Positions 1 through 4,977 of a DNA stretch of 6,253 nucleotides are shown one piece after another. The notes beneath the pieces are model-generated. The model was not told the origin of the DNA. It made no database searches and was given only the letters and a program-made list of their open reading frames with translations. The position numbers and the translations under genes were made by a program. This DNA comes from Paracoccaceae bacterium (GTDB lineage Bacteria; Pseudomonadota; Alphaproteobacteria; Rhodobacterales; Rhodobacteraceae), in NCBI GenBank assembly GCA_012036325.1, contig JAAUPC010000214.1:1-6253 (forward strand), given 5' to 3'. Every line of letters begins with the position of its first letter. Positions within the stretch are counted from its first letter, which is position 1.

Positions 1-1007
1 GCCTGGCTTGATCCGACGCCCGCGCGCTGAAACTTGGCGGATGACCCCTGCCCCCATCGCCAGCTTGGCGGGCGGACCCGTGGCCTTGACCTTCTGGACA
101 GCTTCCTGACCCGCCGGGGGGAGCCCTACCGCGCCGCGATGTCATCGCCCTTGACCGGCGAGCGCGCCTGTTCGCGCCTGTCGCCCCACCTTGCCTGGGG
201 CACGCTTTCGCTGCGTGAGGTAACGCAGGCCACCAGCGCCCGTCAGGCGGAACGCCCCGGCGGGCGCTGGGGGGGCGCGCTGAACAGCTTTCAATCCCGC
301 CTCGCCTGGCGGGACCATTTCATGCAAAAGCTGGAAGACCAGCCGTCGATTGAGCTGCGCGATCTGCACCCCGCCGCGATCACAAGGCCCCGTGACCGAG
401 ACGCCGCCCGCCTGCAGGCCTGGGCCATGGGCGAAACCGGCCTGCCCTTCCTTGACGCCTGCCTGCGCTATGTCCGAGCCACGGGCTGGCTGAATTTCCG
501 GATGCGGGCATGGTGACTTCGGTTGCGTCCTATCACCTGTGGCTCGATTGGCAGGCCAGCGGTCAGCATCTGGCGCGGATGTTCACCGATTATGAACCCG
601 GCATCCATTGGCCTCAGGTGCAGATGCAATCGGGCACCACGGGGATCAATATCCCCCGCATCTACAACCCGGTGAAGCAGGGCCAGGATCAGGACCCGAC
701 CGGCGCTTTCACCCGCAAATGGCTGCCGGAACTGGCACCGGTCCCCGATGCCTTTCTGCAAGAGCCGTGGAAATGGCCCGACGCCCGCCGCCTTCTGGGC
801 CACCGCTACCCTGAGCCGATCATTGACGTTGCCACCGCCGCCCGCGCCGCGCGCGATCGCGATGTGGACCGCGCGCAGGGGCAAGGGTTTCGGGGATGAG
901 GCGCCCGCATCGTCACCCGCCACGCGAGCCGCGCCGATCCGCGCTTTGTGAATGACCGCAGCCCGCGCCGCCGCGCGCCCTCAACCCAACTGACGCTGGA
1001 CCTCTGA
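1..1007 (+). pseudogene. Photolyase/cryptochrome-family FAD-binding domain protein, 5'-partial, frame-disrupted
   Basis: This is the C-terminal, FAD-binding half of a photolyase/cryptochrome-family flavoprotein; the N-terminal antenna-domain half lies left of the window. Family members use FAD for light-driven DNA repair or blue-light sensing in the cytoplasm. Landmarks are SRLSPHLAWGTLS (about 166-204), GRWGGALNSFQSRLAWR (264-314), GLPFLDACLRYVRATGWLNF (440-499), then in another frame SYHLWLDW, YEPGIHWPQVQMQSGTTGIN, YNPVKQG and RKWLPEL. No single frame spans it. Frame 1 carries about 34-510 and ends at TGA 514-516. Frame 3 takes over at 510 (RMRA|MVTSVASYHLW) to about 860. A short stretch about 862-902 fits only frame 1 (MWTARRGKGF). 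Frame 3 then resumes (RIVTRHASRADPRF) to TGA 1005-1007. Another break near 28-36 is likely. Either a decayed gene or single-base sequencing errors would produce this. The next gene follows after one base, the usual pairing with DUF2256. Family is sure; exact subclass and activity are not. Confidence 0.85.
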
Positions 1008-1008
1008 C

Positions 1009-1191
1009 ATGCCGCGTGGAGTGAAGAAATCCGACCTGCCGGAAAAGACCTGCGTTACCTGTGGCAAGCCCTTCACCTGGCGCAAGAAATGGGAAAAGGT
1101 CTGGGATGAGGTCAAATACTGCTCAGACCGCTGCCGGGCCGATGCGAAGCGGGGACCGATTTCTTCAAAGAAATCGGGGCGGAGCCTTTGA
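1009..1191 (+). CDS. DUF2256 small zinc-ribbon protein
   Basis: A 60-residue protein of the DUF2256 family, whose function is unknown. It shows the family pattern: a basic N-terminus (MPRGVKKSDLP), CVTCGKPFTWRKKW with Cys15 and Cys18, and YCSDRCRADAKR with Cys38 and Cys42. The four cysteines probably bind one zinc. The ATG at 1009 follows the photolyase stop (1005-1007) by a single base, so the two are probably cotranscribed; DUF2256 genes are often found beside photolyase/cryptochrome genes. The core ends at about Arg48-Gly49, close to where family members usually end. The remaining residues 50-60 (PISSKKSGRSL) are encoded by palindromic DNA, and the stop TGA (1189-1191) sits at the centre of the second palindrome. 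The tail is therefore probably an acquired extension, not part of the ancestral fold. Family call confident; role unknown. Confidence 0.9.
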   Translation: MPRGVKKSDLPEKTCVTCGKPFTWRKKWEKVWDEVKYCSDRCRADAKRGPISSKKSGRSL

Positions 1192-1223
1192 AGGCTCCGG
1201 TCCGGAAATTTTGAAATTTCCGG
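1156..1223. repeat. Array of three palindromes with exact 23-bp centre spacing
   Basis: Three perfect inverted repeats lie head to tail. First: CCGATTTCTT (1156-1165), centre CA, AAGAAATCGG (1168-1177). Second: CGGAGCCTT (1180-1188), centre TG, AAGGCTCCG (1191-1199). Third: CCGGAAATTT (1202-1211), centre TG, AAATTTCCGG (1214-1223). The centres fall at 1166/7, 1189/90 and 1212/13, exactly 23 bp apart. The inner motif is shared: CTTCAAAG in the first is the reverse complement of CTTTGAAG in the second, and the third has TTTTGAAA. The array lies between convergent genes and overlaps the end of the DUF2256 gene. It could form three RNA hairpins on either strand and act as a bidirectional terminator or mRNA 3'-end stabiliser. 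It resembles repeated extragenic palindromes, but no second copy is present in this window. Confidence 0.85.
1202..1223 (-). terminator. Candidate terminator/3'-end hairpin of the arsR-SRPBCC operon
   Basis: On the minus strand this 10-bp-arm palindrome starts 9 bases after the ancestral stop (1233-1235) of the last operon gene, the usual place for a 3' hairpin. There is no run of T after it on either strand, so it is not a classical intrinsic terminator. The two neighbouring palindromes may add to the effect. The structure is certain; the function is inferred. Confidence 0.4.
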
Positions 1224-1232
1224 CTGGCACCG

Positions 1233-1685
1233 TCAGTCAGCCCCCACGAAGCGGGCCAGTTTGCCCAAGGTCTGCAGGCCCAGTTCGACCGCACCAAAGC
1301 CTTTGGCGTCCTCAAACTCTTGCGGCGTGATGAAGACCATGCCCAGGGTGATCCGGGTGGAACCGCCCTCACCGGAAAAGCTGGCTCAGGCATCGGCGTG
1401 CTTCGGGCCGTTCTCACCCCAGTGCAGGGTGTATTCGATCCGCGTCTGGGGCCGGACCAGCGTATAGCGGTGATGATTGGGAAAGACCGTGCCGTCCGGG
1501 GCGATCATGTCGAAGAGCCATTCCCCGCCTTCGCGCAGGTCTATGCGGCTGGTCCGGCAGGTAAATCCGTCCGGCCCCCACCATTTCGGCAAGGTCTCGG
1601 GGTTCATCCAGGCCCCCCAGACCATGGCCACCGGGGCGCGGATCACCCGGGTCAGAACCATGGTCCGATCTTCCGGGCTGGTCAC
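1233..1685 (-). pseudogene. SRPBCC (AHSA1-type) protein interrupted by an in-frame TGA
   Basis: Third gene of the minus-strand operon, a helix-grip SRPBCC/AHSA1-like protein that would bind a small hydrophobic ligand or act as an accessory protein in the cytoplasm. The GTG start at 1685 overlaps the upstream stop as GTGA (1682-1685), with an AAGGGG ribosome-binding site five bases upstream, so translation is coupled. Visible features are the N-terminal strand VLTRVIRAPVAMVWGAW, the hallmark KWWGPDGF, and TRIEYTLHWGENGPKHADA. Codon 100 (1388-1386) is TGA. Beyond it the same frame continues convincingly: ASFSGEGGSTRITLGM, then FGAVELGLQTLGKLARF, ending at TGA 1235-1233, for a normal length of 150 residues. 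Relatives typically have Trp at the stop position (HADAW), one base from TGA. As read, the product is a 99-residue truncation lacking the C-terminal helix that closes the ligand cavity, so it is probably non-functional unless the base is a sequencing error. Confidence 0.87.
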
Positions 1686-2167
1686 GCCGCCCCTTCGCCC
1701 AGGCCTTGGGCATAGGCCTCAAGCTGGGTGGCGACGGTGCCCCAGCCGTCATGAAAGCCCATGTCCCGGTGCGAGGCCGCAGTCTTGGCGTTGCGGTGAC
1801 GCGCCACGGCAGTATAGCGGGTGCGGCCGTTGCCAAGGTCCTCAAAGGTGATGATCGCGGTCATGAAGGGTTCAGGCGCGGGCTTCCAGCCGACCGAGTA
1901 GGTGTCGGTGAACACCAGCTTTTCCTGCGGCACCACCTCAAGATAGACCCCGGTGTTCTCCATCACCGTGCCATCCACGTCAAAGGTCGTGTTGCAGGCG
2001 CCGCCGGGACGGACGTCCAGCGTGCAGGCAGTCACCCGGTGTGGCTTCGGGACGAACCAGTGCACCAGATGTTCCGGCTTGGTCCAGCAGTCCCACAAGA
2101 GGGCGCGCGGGGCCTTCAAGTCGCGTGTCAGGACAAGATCAAGCGCGGGGTCAAGATCGGGTGTCAT
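1682..2167 (-). CDS. SRPBCC (AHSA1-type) family protein
   Basis: An intact 161-residue SRPBCC-superfamily protein with the activator-of-Hsp90 (AHSA1-like) fold. These proteins form a curved sheet around a long C-terminal helix and bind hydrophobic ligands; the ligand here cannot be read from sequence. Features in order: N-terminal strand LDLVLTRDLKAPRALLWDCW, HWFVPKPHRV, the turn RPGG, the DGTVMENTGVYLEV strand region, YSVGWKPAPEPFMTAIITFE, and the C-terminal helix GFHDGWGTVATQLEAYAQGL. The ATG at 2167 has an AAGGA ribosome-binding site eight bases upstream, lying inside the 3' end of the regulator gene, which it overlaps by 17 bases. Its stop overlaps the start of the next SRPBCC gene. ArsR-SRPBCC gene pairs are common and usually regulated together by the ArsR-family protein. 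Family confident, substrate unknown. Confidence 0.92.
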   Translation of the reverse strand: MTPDLDPALDLVLTRDLKAPRALLWDCWTKPEHLVHWFVPKPHRVTACTLDVRPGGACNTTFDVDGTVMENTGVYLEVVPQEKLVFTDTYSVGWKPAPEPFMTAIITFEDLGNGRTRYTAVARHRNAKTAASHRDMGFHDGWGTVATQLEAYAQGLGEGAA

Positions 2168-2504
2168 TCGGCCATTCCTTCATGATTTCGTTCAGGTAAT
2201 CATCAAGCCGGTCAAGCCGGCCCTCCCAGATCTCACGCTGCGCCTCCAGCCAGTCGCGCATCGGCGACAGGCCATCCGGCAGCATCTGGCAGGATCGCAC
2301 ACGCCCGTCCTTTTGCGTGGCGACCAGCCCCGCCTCTTCCAGCACCGACAGGTGGCGCAGCACCGTTGGCAGCCGCAGGCCGGTTGGCGCGGCAAGCTCA
2401 CTTACCGGCGCGGGGCCCCGGGCCAGCCGTGCCAGCATCATCCGACGCGAGGGGTCGGACAAAGCGTGGAAGAGGAGGTTCAGGTCCGGATCATGCTTAG
2501 CCAT
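2151..2504 (-). CDS. ArsR-family (winged helix) transcriptional regulator
   Basis: A 117-residue winged-helix regulator of the ArsR family, first gene of the minus-strand operon. Residues 8-30 (LNLLFHALSDPSRRMMLARL) form the opening helices, with the family hallmark ALSDPSRR. Residues 34-61 hold the helix-turn-helix (VSELAAPTGLRLPTVLRHLS) with a recognition helix around 45-55 (TVLRHLSVLEEAGLV). The beta wing is near 62-73 (ATQKDGRVRSC), and the C-terminal helix is about 82-110. The metal-binding ELCVCDL motif of arsenic and zinc sensors is absent, so this belongs to the non-metal subgroup that sits beside SRPBCC genes. It probably represses its own operon as a dimer; the nearby palindrome at 2543-2566 is a candidate operator. 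No clear Shine-Dalgarno sequence precedes the ATG at 2504. It is transcribed divergently from glcB, so it might also affect that gene. Confidence 0.93.
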   Translation of the reverse strand: MAKHDPDLNLLFHALSDPSRRMMLARLARGPAPVSELAAPTGLRLPTVLRHLSVLEEAGLVATQKDGRVRSCQMLPDGLSPMRDWLEAQREIWEGRLDRLDDYLNEIMKEWPNDTRS

Positions 2505-2509
2505 ATCCC

Positions 2510-2539
2510 TAACTATGCCACCGAAGATCGGCGTTGCAA
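2510..2539 (-). promoter_or_regulatory. Candidate promoter of the arsR-SRPBCC operon
   Basis: Reading on the minus strand, a -35-like TTGCAA (2539-2534), an 18-base spacer and a -10-like TAGTTA (2515-2510) lie just before the arsR ATG (2504). Transcription would start at or within a few bases of the ATG, giving a leaderless or nearly leaderless message. This fits the weak ribosome-binding site. It is a pattern match only. Confidence 0.35.
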
Positions 2540-2542
2540 CAG

Positions 2543-2566
2543 AAACTTCGTCAAATGACTAAGTTT
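2543..2566. promoter_or_regulatory. 24-bp near-perfect palindrome, candidate operator
   Basis: AAACTTCGTCA (2543-2553), centre AA, TGACTAAGTTT (2556-2566). The arms match at 10 of 11 positions. It lies in the divergent arsR/glcB region, directly upstream of the candidate arsR -35 box. The size and symmetry suit a dimeric winged-helix protein, so the ArsR protein is the first candidate; a regulator of C2 metabolism acting on glcB is the alternative. The symmetry is seen directly; the binding protein is inferred. Confidence 0.5.
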
Positions 2567-2627
2567 ATTTGGCGCCCGGAGCGGAAGGAGTTTTCGGTTG
2601 AACCGTTTAATCGTGCCATGGCCTGGC

Positions 2628-2657
2628 TTGCCCCTTGGCACGCCCCAACGGTATTGT
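2628..2657 (+). promoter_or_regulatory. Candidate glcB promoter
   Basis: TTGCCC (2628-2633), an 18-base spacer and TATTGT (2652-2657) each match the housekeeping consensus at four of six positions. This would put the start of transcription near 2664, about 20 bases before the glcB ATG. An inverted repeat CGTGCCA (2612-2618)/TGGCACG (2636-2642) overlaps the -35 box, and a CAACGGTAT direct repeat (2646-2654, 2661-2669) surrounds the -10 box and start. Weak pattern match. Confidence 0.28.
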
Positions 2658-2671
2658 GTGCAACGGTATGC

Positions 2672-2677
2672 AAGGAG
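2672..2677 (+). promoter_or_regulatory. glcB ribosome-binding site
   Basis: AAGGAG followed by six bases before ATG 2684. It fixes the start of glcB: the frame stays open upstream to 2534, but those 50 codons carry no malate synthase sequence and no comparable ribosome-binding site. Confidence 0.85.
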
Positions 2678-2683
2678 ACCGGG

Positions 2684-4837
2684 ATGACCACGCGGGTGAT
2701 GAAATCGGGGCTGGCGGTGGATGGGCGGCTGGCGGCGTTCGTGGACGATGCCGCCCTGCCCGGCACGGGCCTCTCTGCGGATCGGTTCTGGGCGGGGCTG
2801 GCGCAGGCCCAGGACAGCTATGGCCCCCGGATCAAGGCGGCCTTGACCGAGAGGGGCACCCTGCAAGCCCAGATCGACGCCTGGCACATCGCCAAGCGCG
2901 GCCAGGCCCATGATGCGGAAGCCTATCGCAACTTTCTGGAGGATATCGGCTATCTTGAACCCGAAGGGCCGGACTTCACGATTGAAACGGCCGGGGTGGA
3001 CCCCGAGATTGCGCTGATCCCCGGACCGCAGCTTGTGGTGCCGGTGATGAACGCCCGCTATGCGCTGAACGCCGCCAACGCGCGCTGGGGCAGCCTGTAT
3101 GACGCGCTTTACGGGACCGACGCGTTGGGCGATCTGCCGATGGGCAAGGCCTATGATCCCGCCCGCGGCGCGCGGGTCATCGCCTGGGGGCGGGCGTTTC
3201 TGGACGAGGTCGCACCGCTGGCAAAAGGGTCACATGCCGAGGTGACACGCTATCAGGTAGAAGACGGAGCGCTGTCCCCTGCCCTGCGTAAGCCCGCGAC
3301 GTTTGTCGGCTACCGGGGCACGCCGGAATCGCCAAACGCGGTGATCCTGCGGAACCATGGTCTGCATATTATCCTGCGGATCGACCCCGGCAACCGGATC
3401 GGTGCGCAGGACATTGACCAGGGCGGGGCAGGCCTTGCCGACATCCGGCTGGAATCGGCCTTGTCCGCGATCATGGACCTTGAGGATTCCATCGCCGCCG
3501 TCGACGCCGAAGACAAGGTTGCGGCCTATGGCAACTGGCTGGGTCTGATGCGCGGCGATCTGGAGGAGATGCTGGTCAAGGATGGCCGCACCATCACCCG
3601 CCGCCTGGCCCCGGACTTCGACTTCACCGCGCCCGACGGATCCCCCGCCAGCCTGAAGGGCCAGGCGCTGATGCTGGTCCGGAACGTCGGCCACCTGATG
3701 ACGACGCCCGCCGTGCTGGATGCCAGCGGGGCCGAAATCTCGGAAGGGCTGCTGGACGCCTTCGTCACCACCCTTTGTGCGCTGCATGACCTGCACAAGA
3801 CCGAGGGGCCGCGAAATTCGGTCCACCGGTCGGTCTATGTGGTGAAACCGAAGATGCATGGCCCGGCCGAGGTGGCCCTGACCTCAGCCATCTTCGATGC
3901 GGTTGAAGAGACCCTGTCCCTGCCCCGCAACACGGTGAAGCTGGGGATCATGGATGAGGAACGGCGGACGAGCGCCAACCTGAAGGAATGCATCCGCGCC
4001 GCGAAAACCCGGGTGGCCTTCATCAACACCGGGTTCCTTGACCGGACCGGAGATGAAATCCACACCGGCATGGAAGCCGGGCCGATGGTCCGCAAGGGCG
4101 AGATGAAGGGTCAGGCCTGGATCAAGGCCTATGAGGACCGCAACGTCGATATTGGCCTGGCCTGCGGGCTGAAGGGGCGGGCCCAGATCGGCAAGGGGAT
4201 GTGGGCGATGCCGGACCTGATGGCCGCGATGCTGGCCCAAAAGGCGGCGCATCCGCAAGCGGGGGCAAGCTGCGCCTGGGTCCCCTCTCCCACCGCCGCG
4301 ACCCTGCACGCGACCCATTACCACCGGACCGATGTGGCCGCCGTGCAGGATCGTCTTGCTGCCGGGGGGCCACGCGCGACGCTGGACCAGCTTTTGGCCC
4401 TTCCGCTGGCGGTTGGCAGCAACTGGTCGGAGGAGGAAATCGCCGAGGAGGTTGCCAACAATGTCCAGGGCATCCTTGGCTATGTGGTCCGCTGGGTCGA
4501 TCAGGGGATCGGCTGTTCCAAGGTGCCGGATATTCATGACGTGGGCTTGATGGAGGACCGGGCGACCTGCCGGATCTCGGCCCAGGCCTTGGCGAACTGG
4601 CTGCATCATGGGGTGGTGGGCGAGGCCGAGGTGGTCGCCGCTTTCCGGAAGATGGCCGTGGTTGTGGACCGGCAGAACGCGGGCGATCCGGCCTACCGGC
4701 CCATGGGGCCGCGCTTTGATGGGGCGGCGTTTCGGGCGGCTTGCGATCTGGTCTTCAAGGGGCGTGAGCAGCCTTCAGGGTATACCGAACCCTTTCTTCA
4801 TGCTTGGCGGCAAAGGGTCAAAACCGGTCAGGAATAG
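2684..4837 (+). CDS. glcB: Malate synthase G
   Basis: Malate synthase G (717 residues; E. coli has 723) condenses acetyl-CoA with glyoxylate and water to give malate and CoA, in the cytoplasm, as a Mg-dependent monomer. It serves growth on acetate, glycolate and other C2 sources. The N-terminal clasp is followed by a TIM barrel with an inserted alpha/beta domain and a C-terminal helical plug. Catalytic residues are in place: Arg333 in LVRNVGHLMT (E. coli Arg338), Glu425 in MDEERRTS and Asp453 in NTGFLDRTGDE (Mg ligands, E. coli 427 and 455), and the general base Asp625 in LMEDRAT (E. coli 631). The redox-sensitive Cys611 of GCSKVPDIHDV is also kept. One oddity: residues 378-382 read NSVHR where E. 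coli and M. tuberculosis have NSRTG just before SVYVVKPKMHG. The start ATG is set by AAGGAG six bases upstream. It appears monocistronic, divergent from arsR. No isocitrate lyase gene is in view. Confidence 0.98.
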   Translation: MTTRVMKSGLAVDGRLAAFVDDAALPGTGLSADRFWAGLAQAQDSYGPRIKAALTERGTLQAQIDAWHIAKRGQAHDAEAYRNFLEDIGYLEPEGPDFTIETAGVDPEIALIPGPQLVVPVMNARYALNAANARWGSLYDALYGTDALGDLPMGKAYDPARGARVIAWGRAFLDEVAPLAKGSHAEVTRYQVEDGALSPALRKPATFVGYRGTPESPNAVILRNHGLHIILRIDPGNRIGAQDIDQGGAGLADIRLESALSAIMDLEDSIAAVDAEDKVAAYGNWLGLMRGDLEEMLVKDGRTITRRLAPDFDFTAPDGSPASLKGQALMLVRNVGHLMTTPAVLDASGAEISEGLLDAFVTTLCALHDLHKTEGPRNSVHRSVYVVKPKMHGPAEVALTSAIFDAVEETLSLPRNTVKLGIMDEERRTSANLKECIRAAKTRVAFINTGFLDRTGDEIHTGMEAGPMVRKGEMKGQAWIKAYEDRNVDIGLACGLKGRAQIGKGMWAMPDLMAAMLAQKAAHPQAGASCAWVPSPTAATLHATHYHRTDVAAVQDRLAAGGPRATLDQLLALPLAVGSNWSEEEIAEEVANNVQGILGYVVRWVDQGIGCSKVPDIHDVGLMEDRATCRISAQALANWLHHGVVGEAEVVAAFRKMAVVVDRQNAGDPAYRPMGPRFDGAAFRAACDLVFKGREQPSGYTEPFLHAWRQRVKTGQE

Positions 4838-4855
4838 GGGTGTCCACGCTGGGCA

Positions 4856-4891
4856 GATCATGATCCTTCATACCAATCAACATGTTGGTTG
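4856..4891. repeat. Two ATG-centred palindromes downstream of glcB
   Basis: GATCATGATC (4856-4865) is a perfect 10-bp palindrome. CAATCAAC-AT-GTTGGTTG (4874-4891) is an 18-bp palindrome with one T/G mismatch around a perfect CAACATGTTG core. Their centres are 22 bp apart. No T run follows, so a classical terminator for glcB is not evident. They could be a 3'-end structure for glcB or operator sites for the gene starting at 4978. Confidence 0.5.
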
Positions 4892-4905
4892 TGGGCGGTA
4901 AGGAT

Positions 4906-4935
4906 TTGACAACCCTTTTTGGATGACGCTTTCAT
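4906..4935 (+). promoter_or_regulatory. Candidate promoter for the membrane-protein gene at 4978
   Basis: A consensus -35 box TTGACA (4906-4911), an 18-base spacer and TTTCAT (4930-4935, four of six matches) lie about 43 bases upstream of the ATG at 4978. The -35 box is perfect; the -10 box is weak. The rest of the 4838-4977 gap shows only the two palindromes and no gene. Confidence 0.4.
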
Positions 4936-4977
4936 GGCGCTATTGCTGGGAAGCTTGATCGTTGAGGGATGTTCCAA

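Noticed and set aside
510..516. Programmed frameshift in the photolyase gene
   Set aside because: There is no slippery heptamer or downstream structure, and further indels elsewhere in the same gene point to error or decay.
1386..1388. TGA as a recoded Trp or selenocysteine codon
   Set aside because: The neighbouring genes use TGG for Trp and TGA as their stops, and no selenocysteine insertion hairpin or selenoprotein family is evident.
1112..1417. 101-codon minus-strand frame covering the end of the second SRPBCC gene
   Set aside because: It is out of frame with the SRPBCC sequence, which continues past the TGA at 1386-1388 in the original frame.
1953..2558. 201-codon plus-strand frame across arsR and SRPBCC
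   Set aside because: It runs antisense to two well-supported overlapping genes and its translation has no recognisable domain.
2531..2580. Insertion-sequence terminal repeat upstream of glcB
   Set aside because: GTTGCAAC recalls some IS ends, but no matching second end, target duplication or transposase fragment is present.
2534..2683. Upstream in-frame extension of glcB by 50 codons
   Set aside because: The residues do not resemble the malate synthase N-terminus, there is no ribosome-binding site at 2534, and ATG 2684 has AAGGAG at ideal spacing and gives the normal family length.
3230..3859. 209-codon open frame antisense to glcB
   Set aside because: Same reasoning: an antisense shadow of an intact conserved gene.
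3884..4609. 241-codon open frame antisense to glcB
   Set aside because: It lies wholly within a certain gene on the other strand, its composition is that of an antisense shadow in GC-rich DNA, and it shows no family motif.
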